Shown here piece after piece: positions 8,725 to 17,914 of a stretch of 64,000 nt of DNA. The position numbers and the translations under genes are program-made. The notes under the pieces were generated by a model. That model searched no databases, was not told the origin of the DNA, and saw only the letters and a program-made list of their open reading frames with translations. The DNA comes from Psychroflexus sp. ALD_RP9 (GTDB lineage: Bacteria; Bacteroidota; Bacteroidia; Flavobacteriales; Flavobacteriaceae), in the NCBI RefSeq assembly GCF_017311165.1, contig NZ_CP062973.1, positions 1 through 64,000 on the forward strand, in the 5' to 3' direction. Position 1 is the first letter of the stretch, and every line of letters starts with the position of its first letter.

Positions 8725-9380
8725 ATACGCATTTAATTACTAAAGTTTGCGGACTCAGCCATGCTGAAAATATGCTTAAAGTAGATAAACTTGATGTAAA
8801 TTTCATCGGACTTATATTCTATCCGAAATCACCTCGCTTTGTAACAACAAAAAGTTTACCTCCAACAGAAGCAAAAAAAGTTGGTGTGTTTGTAAACACT
8901 AGCATTAATGAAATTTTAAGCCATATTAAATCTTATAATTTAAGTGCTGTGCAATTACATGGACAAGAATCAATCGAGTTAATTTCAAATTTACGCCAAG
9001 CTATTTTAAACGATCCACAACTTAGTTTTATAGAAATATGGAAAGCCATTCCCATTAAAAATAAATCAGATTTTAAGCAATGTGCAGCCTATGAGCATCA
9101 TGTAGATAAGTTTGTTTTTGATACAAAAACGAATGTTTTAGGTGGAAGCGGCATACAGTTTAATTGGTCTAACTTAGAGGCTTACAATTTATCAACTAAT
9201 TTTCTGCTTTCGGGAGGAATTTCAGCTGAAGACGCCGATAAAATTTGTCAAATTCAACATTCTAAACTCATTGGTGTCGATTTAAATTCAAAATTTGAAA
9301 TTCAACCTGGTTTAAAAGACATCAAAAAATTATCAATATTTACTTCACAACTCAAAGCTTATGAAAACTCAATCGTATAA
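8721..9380 (+). CDS. trpF: Phosphoribosylanthranilate isomerase
   Basis: Amadori rearrangement enzyme of tryptophan synthesis, 219 residues. The N-terminal KVCGL holds the catalytic Cys, VGVFVN and AVQLHG are the typical strands, and the C-terminal LLSGGIS phosphate site and GVDLNSKFE segment with the general-acid Asp are present. The 5' end overlaps trpC by 4 bp and the 3' end overlaps trpB by 20 bp. Confidence 0.95.
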   Translation: MNTHLITKVCGLSHAENMLKVDKLDVNFIGLIFYPKSPRFVTTKSLPPTEAKKVGVFVNTSINEILSHIKSYNLSAVQLHGQESIELISNLRQAILNDPQLSFIEIWKAIPIKNKSDFKQCAAYEHHVDKFVFDTKTNVLGGSGIQFNWSNLEAYNLSTNFLLSGGISAEDADKICQIQHSKLIGVDLNSKFEIQPGLKDIKKLSIFTSQLKAYENSIV

Positions 9381-10560
9381 TGAACCTAATTCACTTGGGT
9401 TTTATGGAAACTTTGGTGGCGCATTTATACCCGAAATGCTATATCCAAATATTCAAGAATTAAAAGAGGCTTACACCAGCATTTTAGCAAGTGACGACTT
9501 TAAGAAAGATTTTAATAAGCTATTACGCGATTATGTTGGTAGACCAACACCTTTGTATTTTGCTGAACGCTTAAGCGAGCGTTACCAAACTAAAATCTAT
9601 CTCAAACGAGAAGATTTATGCCATACGGGAGCTCATAAAATAAACAATACTGTAGGGCAAATATTAATGGCAAAACGCTTGGGTAAAAAACGTATCATCG
9701 CCGAAACCGGAGCTGGGCAACATGGCGTAGCTACGGCGACAGTTTGCGCCCTAATGGGAATAGAGTGTGTGGTTTATATGGGCGCAATAGATATTAAACG
9801 CCAAGCCCCAAATGTGTCTCGTATGAAGATGCTTGGTGCAACTGTTAAACCGGCAACATCAGGAAGCCAAACACTTAAAGACGCTACAAATGAAGCGATA
9901 AGAGATTGGATCAATAACCCAACCGATACCCATTACATCATTGGCTCAGTGGTTGGCCCTCATCCTTACCCTGATTTAGTGGCCAAGTTACAAGCAGTAA
10001 TTTCTGAAGAAGTTGAAGAACAATTGTTCGAAAAAGAAGGTACAAAAGTTCCTAATCATGTCATTGCTTGTGTTGGTGGTGGTAGTAATGCCGCTGGCAT
10101 TTATTACCAATTTTTAAATAACCCTAAAGTAAACATTATTGCCGTTGAAGCTGAAGGCAAAGGTGTTTTAACTCGTGAAAGTGCCGCTACAACTCGATTG
10201 GGTAGATCAGGAATAATCCACGGCAGTAAAACATTGTTAATGCAAAATAAAGATGGGCAAATCACCGAACCTTACTCAATTTCAGCAGGCTTAGATTATC
10301 CTGGTATTGGCCCTATGCATGCACATTTATTTGAAAGTAAACGTGCTGAATTTATAAGTATTACCGATCAAGATGCTATGAAAGCTGGCTTAGAGTTAAG
10401 CCAAACTGAAGGGATTATTCCCGCGATTGAAACAGCTCATGCTTTTGCTATATTTAAAGAACGTCCATTTAATAAAGATGAAATTCTTGTGTTTAATTGT
10501 TCTGGACGTGGTGATAAAGATTTACAAACCTATACTGATTACTTTAAACTTATTGACTAA
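9361..10560 (+). CDS. trpB: Tryptophan synthase beta chain
   Basis: PLP enzyme that condenses indole with serine. 399 residues. The PLP lysine is Lys93 in GAHKINNT, and the phosphate-binding GGGSNAAG loop and the C-terminal CSGRGDKD are present. It is the ordinary TrpB1 type. The ATG at 9361 lies inside the trpF 3' end; this start gives the expected N-terminal length before YGNFGG. trpA starts on its last base. Confidence 0.97.
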   Translation: MKTQSYNEPNSLGFYGNFGGAFIPEMLYPNIQELKEAYTSILASDDFKKDFNKLLRDYVGRPTPLYFAERLSERYQTKIYLKREDLCHTGAHKINNTVGQILMAKRLGKKRIIAETGAGQHGVATATVCALMGIECVVYMGAIDIKRQAPNVSRMKMLGATVKPATSGSQTLKDATNEAIRDWINNPTDTHYIIGSVVGPHPYPDLVAKLQAVISEEVEEQLFEKEGTKVPNHVIACVGGGSNAAGIYYQFLNNPKVNIIAVEAEGKGVLTRESAATTRLGRSGIIHGSKTLLMQNKDGQITEPYSISAGLDYPGIGPMHAHLFESKRAEFISITDQDAMKAGLELSQTEGIIPAIETAHAFAIFKERPFNKDEILVFNCSGRGDKDLQTYTDYFKLID

Positions 10561-11330
10561 TGCAAAATAGAATTCATCAACGCTTACAACAACCTGAAAA
10601 AATAGTCTCTATATATTTCACAGCAGGTTATCCTAAACGTGACGACACCTTAGAAGTTATTAAAGAATTGGTAAACAGTGGTGTTGATATGATTGAGGTT
10701 GGCTTGCCATACAGTGATCCTCTAGCAGACGGACCAACGATTCAACAGAGTTCTACCCAAGCTTTAAAAAATGGAATGAGCTCTCAACTTTTGTTTGAGC
10801 AATTAAAAGATTTGAGGCAGATAACATCCGTTCCTGTTATTGTAATGGGCTATTTTAATGCGATGTTGCAATATGGTGTTAAAACCTTTTGTGAATCTTG
10901 CGAAAAATGTGGTATTGATGGCATAATTATGCCTGATTTACCAATTGATATTTACGAAGCAGAATACCAAAGTATATTTAAACAACATCAACTCAGTTTT
11001 ATAAGCCTTATTACGCCTCAAACCTCTGACCAACGTATAAAACAAATTGATGATGCAAGTGATAGCTTTATTTATATGGTAAGTTCAGCGAGTACTACTG
11101 GAAGCCAAGCTGGTTTTGGCCAACCTGAACTTGATTATTTTAAACGTATTCATGACTTGAAGCTTAAGAATAAACTTATTGTTGGATTTGGAATTAAAGA
11201 TCAAGCAAGTTTTGCACAAGCCGCCAAATATACTAGTGGTTGCATTATTGGTAGTGCTTATATTAAACATATCACCGAACATGGTATAAAGCAAAGCAAG
11301 CCGTTTATAAAGTCACTAAAAGAACAATAG
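10560..11330 (+). CDS. trpA: Tryptophan synthase alpha chain
   Basis: Cleaves indole-3-glycerol phosphate and channels indole to TrpB. 256-residue TIM barrel with catalytic Glu46 (DMIEVGLP) and Asp57 (YSDPLADG). The SSASTTG loop and the GFGI phosphate site are present. Last gene of the trp operon; a strong hairpin follows 26 bp downstream. Confidence 0.97.
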   Translation: MQNRIHQRLQQPEKIVSIYFTAGYPKRDDTLEVIKELVNSGVDMIEVGLPYSDPLADGPTIQQSSTQALKNGMSSQLLFEQLKDLRQITSVPVIVMGYFNAMLQYGVKTFCESCEKCGIDGIIMPDLPIDIYEAEYQSIFKQHQLSFISLITPQTSDQRIKQIDDASDSFIYMVSSASTTGSQAGFGQPELDYFKRIHDLKLKNKLIVGFGIKDQASFAQAAKYTSGCIIGSAYIKHITEHGIKQSKPFIKSLKEQ

Positions 11331-11356
11331 TTTAGTTAGCTATTGATGTTGATTGT

Positions 11357-11393
11357 AAAAGCCTCTAGTTTTATAAAAACATAGAGGCTTTTT
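11357..11393 (+). terminator. Terminator of the trp operon (probably bidirectional)
   Basis: An 11-bp stem pairs AAAAGCCTCTA (11357-11367) with TAGAGGCTTTT (11382-11392), flanked by A and T runs on both sides. It lies between convergent trpA and pyc and can serve both. Confidence 0.88.
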
Positions 11394-11412
11394 ATTAGTA
11401 ATAAAATCCTGC

Positions 11413-14400
11413 TTAACTTAGTTTCAGTACTAAATCATCGGCATAAACCATTTTACCAGCTTCAATTAAAACCGCATCAACTTGGCCATTAATATTAGCG
11501 GTTACAGTTGTTTCCATTTTCATCGCTTCAATAATAAACAAAGGCTGATTTTTTTTAACCTCATCACCTTCTTTAACCAAAACCTGACTTAAAGAACCTT
11601 GTAAAGGCGCACCTATTTGGTGAGGATCAGACTTATCTACTTTTTGATGAGAAACAGACTCAACTGCAATACTTTCATCTTTTACTAAAATATTTCTTGT
11701 TTGACCATTAACCTTAAAAAAGACGGTTACTAAACCTTCAGCATCAGGCTCACTAATAGAAAGTAGGGTAATTAATAAAGTTTTACCACGATCTAATTCT
11801 ACAACAATTTCTTCACCTAAATCCATACCATAAAAGAAATTCTTAGTCGGTAGGTTGGTTACGTTTCCATATTTTAAATGCGCATCATAAGCCTCGCTAA
11901 ATACCTTTGGATATAACTTGTAGGATAAAAAATCTGTAAAATCGAGTTCTCTATCTAAATCGCTCGAAAATTCAGATTTAAACTCGGCAAATTCTTTATC
12001 AAAGTCTATTGGTTGTAAGTGGGCATTGGGCCGATCTGTGTATGGCATTTCTCCTTTTAATATAATATCTTGTATATCTTTAGGGAAACCGCCAACTGGC
12101 TGACCCAAATCACCTTTAAAGAAACTCACTACTGACTGTGGAAACGAAATAGTTTCGCCTTTTTCAAGTATATCAGCAATAGTATAGTTGTTACTAACCA
12201 TAAATTGCGCCATGTCTCCCACCACCTTAGAACTTGGTGTTACTTTGATAATGTCGCCAAACAATTGATTGACTTGCGCGTACATATCGGTAATTTCATG
12301 AAAACGATCGGCCAAGCCTAAAGATTCTGCTTGTGGTTTTAAGTTAGAATACTGTCCACCAGGTATTTCATGTTTATATACTTCTCCACTACCCGACTTT
12401 AAACCAGATTCAAATGGGTAATAATAAGTACGAACTTGCTCCCAATAAATAGAATAATCATTTAATTGTTCAGCATCAAAATAATTGGCACGTTTGTGAT
12501 GTTTTAATACATTATTCACCGAGTTGAAGTTAGGCTGAGAGGTTAAACCTGAGAGACCTCCTAAAGCAACATCAATTACATCTACACCTGCATCAACCGC
12601 ATTTAAGTAGGTTGAAGCTTGCATAGCTGAGGTATCATGTGTATGTAAGTGAATTGGAATGGATACCTGTGTCTTTAAGGATGAAATTAATTCGGTTGCA
12701 GCTAAAGGTGTTAATAATCCCGCCATATCTTTAATAGCTAAAATATGTGCCCCAGCATTTTCTATATCTTTAGCTAGCTGAAGGTAATATTTTAAAGTAT
12801 ATTTAGTCCTGCTTTTATCAAGAATATCACCTGTATAACACATAGAAGCTTCAGCTAAACCATTGGTGTTTTTTCTGACATGTTCTATACATGGCGCAAT
12901 AGATTGCATCCAGTTTTGAGAGTCAAAAATCCTGAAAATATCTACTCCATTTTCCCAAGCTTCAGCGACAAAACGTTCAATCAAGTTGTCAGGATAAGCC
13001 GTATAACCAACCGCATTAGAACCTCTTAATAACATTTGTAATAAAATGTTAGGCATCGTCTCTCTAATTTGTCTTAAACGATCCCAAGGGTTTTCTTTTA
13101 AAAACCGCATACAGACATCAAAAGTAGCGCCACCCCAAACCTCTGCACTAAATAATTGCGGAAAGCTTTTAGCATAAGCTTCGGTTACTTTAAGCATATC
13201 ATAAGTTCGCATACGAGTTGCCAGCAAACTTTGGTGTGCATCCCGTAAAGTTGTATCAGTAAAGTGAATCTTAGATTCATTTTTTAACCAGTTCGCAAAA
13301 TCGTCTGGTCCCAACTCTGTTAACAAGTCTTTTGTACCTTTAGCATAATCCAAAGATTTATCAAATGATGGTATTTCAGGTTTTAAAAATTTAGGATTAC
13401 TACGACTGTTTTTAATGTCAGGGTTACCATTAACAGTAATATCGCCAAGATACTGAACTAATTTTGTAGCGCGATTACGTGGTTTTTTGATGTTAAATAA
13501 ATGTGGATGATCTTTTATGTAATTAACCGTAATTTTACCATTTCTAAAGTTATCGTCTTTAAGAAGATTGTCTAAAAAGCCCATATTGGTTTTTACGCCA
13601 CGAACACGAAACTCAGCTAATGCACGGCGCATTTTCTTACAAGCATCATCTAATGTTCGGCTACTAGCTGAAACTTTTACTAGCATAGAATCGAAAAAAG
13701 GTGAAATCTTTACACCTTGATAAACGCTTCCTGCATCTAAACGAATACCAAAACCAGAAGCACTTCTATAAGTTGAAATAATCCCGTAATCAGGTTTGAA
13801 ATCGTTTTCAGGATCTTCAGTGGTAATTCTACATTGTACAGCATAACCATAAGTAGAGACTTGAGACTGACTGCCTAAATTAATTTCAGGTGCTGAAAGT
13901 TGATAGCCAGATGCGATATAAATTTGTGTTTTTATTAAATCAACTCCAGTAACCTCTTCGGTTACTGTGTGCTCTACTTGCACACGTGGATTAACTTCAA
14001 TAAAAAAAATGTTTTCTTCAGCATCAACTAAAAATTCTACAGTACCGATATTGTTATAATTAACTGCACTGCAAATTTTAATGGCATAGTTGTACAAAGC
14101 TTGTTTGGTTGTATCGCTTAAACCTAAAGATGGTGCAAACTCAATAACCTTTTGGTAGCGGCGTTGTACAGAACAATCACGCTCAAATAAATGCACTATA
14201 TTACCATCGTTATCGGCTACAATTTGAATTTCGATATGTTTGGGATTTTCAACATATCGTTCTAAAAAAACTGTTTCGTCTCCAAAGGCATTTTTAGCCT
14301 CACGCCGTGATTCGCTGTAAGCTTTTTTTAGTTGTTCTTGGTTACGAATTACGCGCATACCACGGCCACCACCGCCAGAAGCAGCTTTTAACATTAATGG

Positions 14401-14865
14401 ATAACCTATACGCTCGGCTTCACTTAAAGCAATTTCAAGGGAATTAAGTGGATCTTGATTGCTTTGTATAACTGGAACATTAGATTTTATAGCAACGGTT
14501 TTAGCGGTTACTTTATCGCCTAAAGATTTAAGCACAGAAACTTTTGGCCCGATAAAAATAATGCCGTGGTCTTTACAAGCTTTTGCAAAATGGGCGTTTT
14601 CAGAAAGAAATCCATAACCAGGATGTATGGCATCGACACCGTTTTGTTTTGCTACCCTTATAATTTCATTTATATTTAGGTATGGCTTTAACGGGTCTTT
14701 ATCTTCGCCAATTTGGTAAGATTCATCTGCTTTATAACGATGTAGTGAATAGCGGTCTTCATAGGTATAAATACCAACTGTTCGCAAACCGATTTCTGTA
14801 CAAGCTCTAAAAATTCTAATAGCAATTTCTCCTCGGTTAGCAACGAGAACTTTTTTAATGTTCAT
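11413..14865 (-). CDS. pyc: Pyruvate carboxylase
   Basis: Single-chain biotin enzyme making oxaloacetate from pyruvate and bicarbonate, 1150 residues, normal for the alpha4 type. In order: biotin carboxylase domain ([18 protein letters not shown]-grasp loop KAASGGGGRGM), carboxyltransferase domain (DTTLRDAHQSLLATRMRT, metal-binding HLHTHD), PYC tetramerisation/allosteric region, and the biotinyl domain with the biotin Lys in EAMKMET near the C-terminus. Monocistronic and convergent with the trp operon. Confidence 0.97.
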   Translation of the reverse strand: MNIKKVLVANRGEIAIRIFRACTEIGLRTVGIYTYEDRYSLHRYKADESYQIGEDKDPLKPYLNINEIIRVAKQNGVDAIHPGYGFLSENAHFAKACKDHGIIFIGPKVSVLKSLGDKVTAKTVAIKSNVPVIQSNQDPLNSLEIALSEAERIGYPLMLKAASGGGGRGMRVIRNQEQLKKAYSESRREAKNAFGDETVFLERYVENPKHIEIQIVADNDGNIVHLFERDCSVQRRYQKVIEFAPSLGLSDTTKQALYNYAIKICSAVNYNNIGTVEFLVDAEENIFFIEVNPRVQVEHTVTEEVTGVDLIKTQIYIASGYQLSAPEINLGSQSQVSTYGYAVQCRITTEDPENDFKPDYGIISTYRSASGFGIRLDAGSVYQGVKISPFFDSMLVKVSASSRTLDDACKKMRRALAEFRVRGVKTNMGFLDNLLKDDNFRNGKITVNYIKDHPHLFNIKKPRNRATKLVQYLGDITVNGNPDIKNSRSNPKFLKPEIPSFDKSLDYAKGTKDLLTELGPDDFANWLKNESKIHFTDTTLRDAHQSLLATRMRTYDMLKVTEAYAKSFPQLFSAEVWGGATFDVCMRFLKENPWDRLRQIRETMPNILLQMLLRGSNAVGYTAYPDNLIERFVAEAWENGVDIFRIFDSQNWMQSIAPCIEHVRKNTNGLAEASMCYTGDILDKSRTKYTLKYYLQLAKDIENAGAHILAIKDMAGLLTPLAATELISSLKTQVSIPIHLHTHDTSAMQASTYLNAVDAGVDVIDVALGGLSGLTSQPNFNSVNNVLKHHKRANYFDAEQLNDYSIYWEQVRTYYYPFESGLKSGSGEVYKHEIPGGQYSNLKPQAESLGLADRFHEITDMYAQVNQLFGDIIKVTPSSKVVGDMAQFMVSNNYTIADILEKGETISFPQSVVSFFKGDLGQPVGGFPKDIQDIILKGEMPYTDRPNAHLQPIDFDKEFAEFKSEFSSDLDRELDFTDFLSYKLYPKVFSEAYDAHLKYGNVTNLPTKNFFYGMDLGEEIVVELDRGKTLLITLLSISEPDAEGLVTVFFKVNGQTRNILVKDESIAVESVSHQKVDKSDPHQIGAPLQGSLSQVLVKEGDEVKKNQPLFIIEAMKMETTVTANINGQVDAVLIEAGKMVYADDLVLKLS

Positions 14866-14931
14866 GGTCTAAAAGTGTTTGTTGTGTCTATTAAAAAGCT
14901 GTTAATGGCTATGAAAGTAGATGATTTTATG

Positions 14932-15064
14932 TAGTTTTGCAAATTATAAAGCTAATCTGTATTGTTTATAGATTACTAGTTTAGCGTTAAGGATTGATGC
15001 GGCATCCTTTTTGTGCTTTAATAAGTGGCACAAAAAGATACAGCAGAAAGCCTGCCCGAACGCC
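14932..15064 (+). other. Structured non-coding element between pyc and ssrA
   Basis: No ORF is evident in 14866-15104. A promoter-like TAGTTTTG (14932-14939) is followed by AAGGAT/ATCCTT around GATG-CGG-CATC, then a perfect 10-bp inverted repeat (CTTTTTGTGC 15007-15016 with GCACAAAAAG 15028-15037) and a small GCAG/CTGC hairpin (15043-15055). It resembles non-coding sequence I recall from other flavobacteria, but this could not be checked. It may be the 5' part of the tmRNA precursor, a terminator set, or a separate RNA. Confidence 0.45.
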
Positions 15065-15104
15065 ATAATAATGTTCATTGAAAAATGTTACCATTCAATA
15101 TCTT

Positions 15105-15503
15105 GGGGTCGATTTGGTTTTGACAGCAAGAACAATTGAGGAGTAAGCACGTCGAGCGCTGGGATACAGCTCGTAAATCTCATGTTTCATACTTTTTTAA
15201 ACGGCGAGAATAACTACGCCATGGCTGCATAATCTGAATTATAGTAAGATTATCTTAGCCGCTACAAGGTAGTGGGCCATGATGTCTCGTAAAGGCCTTG
15301 ATTTACGGCATTTACACATGAGGCACCGGTAAAGTAAATATAGCTTGTGTAGGGTCTTGATATGCAAGTGAAATTTAATTGAGAATAAGGTTAATGTAGG
15401 TTGTTTTTAGCCAGCATTAACTCGACAATCCAAGTAAAAACTAAGCGTGTAGAAAACTGCTGAATTGCTTGTTTGGACGGGAGTTCGAGTCTCCCCGACT
15501 CCA
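15105..15503 (+). ncRNA. ssrA: Transfer-messenger RNA (tmRNA)
   Basis: The tRNA-like ends are clear: 5' GGGGTCG pairs with 3' CGACTCC (15496-15502, one G-U), and the T arm reads GGGAGTTCGAGTCTCCC. The tag ORF starts at GGC 15203 and encodes GENNYAMAA, ending at TAA 15230-15232. The discriminator A is 15503; the CCA end is not encoded (CAA follows). tmRNA with SmpB (gene at 54963) rescues stalled ribosomes and tags the product for proteolysis. The 5' end is the mature end; the precursor likely starts upstream. Confidence 0.95.
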
Positions 15504-15510
15504 CAATTTT

Positions 15511-15545
15511 AAAACCCTTTGCTACTTTATTGCAAAGGGTTTTGT
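15511..15545 (+). terminator. ssrA terminator
   Basis: A perfect 12-bp stem pairs 15511-15522 with 15532-15543 (AAAACCCTTTGC / GCAAAGGGTTTT), loop of 9 and T-rich tail, 7 bp after the tmRNA 3' end. Confidence 0.92.
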
Positions 15546-15667
15546 ATTTATTGTAAACTTAAAGTTGTAGTATTCAAACTCATAAAATTTAGACCTGTAA
15601 CTTACTAAATCTGTAGCTTTAACATTTGTAAATTTTAATTGCAACTAAATCTCAGTAATATTGAAGT

Positions 15668-17275
15668 ATGAAAAATGATGTCCTTCTATTATTGTTAGTG
15701 TGGTGTTTAAGTTTTACTACTCAAGCTCAAACTGATTTTATTGAAGATTTTGAAACAGCAACTCCAAACTTCAATTGGGTTGGTGATGATTGTGATGTTG
15801 ATTCACACTACAATAATCCATTTATAACTCCTCAAAATAATTCAAATTATGTTTTAAAATACCAGGATAATGGTGGTGATTATGCCAATATAAGATTTGA
15901 TTATGGAGAAAATTTCGATTTATCTGGTACACCTACATTTAGTATAATGATTTATGTGCCTTCTTCAAGCATTACAGGAAATTCACCAAACCAAATTTCA
16001 TTAAAACTACAAAACGCTAACTTAACAGAGCCTTGGTCTACTCAAACTGAAATTATTAAACCGATTACATTAGACCAGTGGCAAATTATTAACTTTAACT
16101 TTAATCAAGATAACTACACTAACCTTGACCCTAATTCTCCTGCCCCACAATTTAGGACAGATCTTAATCGTGTGCTGATTCAAATAAACGGCGAAGCTAA
16201 CACAGATGAGGTCACAGCTTACATTGATGATTTCACCTACACAAGTACAACCACTACACCTCCAAACACGCCAATATTTAATGAATTGGTTTGGCAAGAT
16301 GAGTTTAACTATTCGGGTGCTGTTGATTCTGAAAAGTGGTTTCATCAAACACTTTTACCTAACGGAGATTCATGGTTTAATGGTGAAATACAACACTACA
16401 CCGATCGCATAGAAAATGCTGAAGTCTCAAATGGCACCCTAAAAATTAGAGCTAAAGCTGAAGTTTTTACAAATCAAGGTGTAACTAAAAACCACACTTC
16501 AGCGCGACTAAATTCAAAATTTGCATTTACTTATGGTCGTGTTAAAATTAGAGCAAAGCTGCCAACAGGTATTGGCACATGGCCAGCGCTTTGGCTATTG
16601 GGGCAAAATATAAATGAAGATGGCGCTTACTGGGATAACCAAGGTTTTGACACAACTGCGTGGCCAGCATGTGGCGAAATTGATATTATGGAACATTGGG
16701 GTAGCAATCAGGATTATGTTTCAAGTGCTATTCATACACCTTCAAGCTTTGGTGGCACAGTTAATTATGGTGGTCGTATGCTTCCTAATGCTTCAAATGA
16801 TTTTCATGATTACGAAATGATTTGGACACCAGATTATATTGAATTTAAGGTAGATGGTGTAACGCATTACACTTATGAACCTGAAATTAAGAATAGTGAT
16901 ACTTGGCCTTTTGATGCTAACCAATACTTACTTTTAAATGTTGCTATTTTACCAAATATTAGTCCATCTTTTACTGAAAGCAGCTTAGAGATAGACTACA
17001 TTCGTGTTTACCAAAACAGCACTTTAAATCAAACTGAAGTTAATCGACTTGACGAAGTTAACATCTACCCTAATCCTACTATGGATTTAGTGTATTTAAG
17101 CCGTGCTAATGAAGTTATAAATTATGTAATTTACAATCAGTTAGGACAAGTTGTTAAAAAAGATACTTTAGTAAAACCACAGATTAATGTGAGAGACTTA
17201 CCGAAGGGTATTTATCACATAAAACTAATCGATGCTCGGCAAAATACAAGAACAATGAAGTTGGTTAAAAATTAA
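15668..17275 (+). CDS. Secreted GH16 beta-glucanase with type IX sorting tail
   Basis: 535-residue exported glycoside hydrolase. Order: signal peptide (about 1-20, ending TQAQ), a jelly-roll carbohydrate-binding-like domain (about 22-195), a GH16 catalytic domain (about 205-450) and a type IX secretion C-terminal domain (about 460-535, opening NIYPNPT and ending MKLVKN). The GH16 motif GEIDIMEHWG gives nucleophile Glu337, Asp339 and acid/base Glu342. The motif with the inserted Met is that of laminarinases, so a beta-1,3-glucan substrate is likely. No polysaccharide-utilisation partners are adjacent; it stands alone. Confidence 0.92.
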   Translation: MKNDVLLLLLVWCLSFTTQAQTDFIEDFETATPNFNWVGDDCDVDSHYNNPFITPQNNSNYVLKYQDNGGDYANIRFDYGENFDLSGTPTFSIMIYVPSSSITGNSPNQISLKLQNANLTEPWSTQTEIIKPITLDQWQIINFNFNQDNYTNLDPNSPAPQFRTDLNRVLIQINGEANTDEVTAYIDDFTYTSTTTTPPNTPIFNELVWQDEFNYSGAVDSEKWFHQTLLPNGDSWFNGEIQHYTDRIENAEVSNGTLKIRAKAEVFTNQGVTKNHTSARLNSKFAFTYGRVKIRAKLPTGIGTWPALWLLGQNINEDGAYWDNQGFDTTAWPACGEIDIMEHWGSNQDYVSSAIHTPSSFGGTVNYGGRMLPNASNDFHDYEMIWTPDYIEFKVDGVTHYTYEPEIKNSDTWPFDANQYLLLNVAILPNISPSFTESSLEIDYIRVYQNSTLNQTEVNRLDEVNIYPNPTMDLVYLSRANEVINYVIYNQLGQVVKKDTLVKPQINVRDLPKGIYHIKLIDARQNTRTMKLVKN

Positions 17276-17347
17276 CTATGCTTTAAAAACTTAGTGTTTA
17301 CTTTGTTATACTTTAATTAAAAATCCGACTTAAAGCTAATTTTGAAT

Positions 17348-17355
17348 TAAATTTG
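17348..17355 (+). promoter_or_regulatory. Promoter -7 element of the HNH gene
   Basis: TAAATTTG fits TAnnTTTG and lies 13 bp before the ATG at 17369, predicting a 5' leader of under 10 bases. No clear TTG -33 box is seen. Confidence 0.45.
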
Positions 17356-17368
17356 GCAAAAAGAACCA

Positions 17369-17914
17369 ATGATTCGGAATTTCCCCAACGAACAATGGAA
17401 AGCAATTGTCTTTGACGATAAAATTTCTGAAACAGAACACTACAAAATTTCTAATTTTGGACGTATTATTAATTGCAAAGGCGCTGAAGAGTGTTTAGTA
17501 AAAGAGTCTTACATCAACGGTTATCAAAATTTACGCTTAAAACAAAAACATAATGGCAAACAAACCAGCCGCTATGTGCATAAACTTGTAGCCCAACATT
17601 TTTTAGAACAAGGTGATGGCATTTACGTGATACATCTTGATTATAACAAAACTAATAATCATGTTGATAATTTAAAATGGGCAACAAAACGAGAAAAAGA
17701 GCTGCACCAATTTAATGGCCCAAACTCTAAGGCTATGAAAGGCATGAGGCGCTATTCTAAACTTACAGAAACCCGCGTTAAATTAATAAAACGTAAACTA
17801 AACGATCCCAACCGACGTACACGAATGAAAATGATTGCCAAACAATTTGGTATTTCTGAAATGCAATTATACCGTATAAAATCTGGTGAAAATTGGGGTT
17901 CTGTAGAACCTTAA
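17369..17914 (+). CDS. NUMOD4 / HNH endonuclease family protein
   Basis: 181-residue protein. The N-terminus is a NUMOD4-like segment (EQWKAIVFDD ... YKISNFGRI). An HNH core follows (RYVHKLVAQHF ... VIHLDYNKTNNHVDNLKWAT, about 68-110), then a basic C-terminal helix-turn-helix-like region (MKMIAKQFGISEMQLYRIKSG). Such proteins resemble homing nucleases but often stand alone in flavobacterial chromosomes. No intron, intein or interrupted gene is adjacent. The usual VNHxDxN is VIHLDYN here, so the Asn before the first His is replaced by Ile. It overlaps the convergent HU-like gene by 4 bp. Confidence 0.8.
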   Translation: MIRNFPNEQWKAIVFDDKISETEHYKISNFGRIINCKGAEECLVKESYINGYQNLRLKQKHNGKQTSRYVHKLVAQHFLEQGDGIYVIHLDYNKTNNHVDNLKWATKREKELHQFNGPNSKAMKGMRRYSKLTETRVKLIKRKLNDPNRRTRMKMIAKQFGISEMQLYRIKSGENWGSVEP

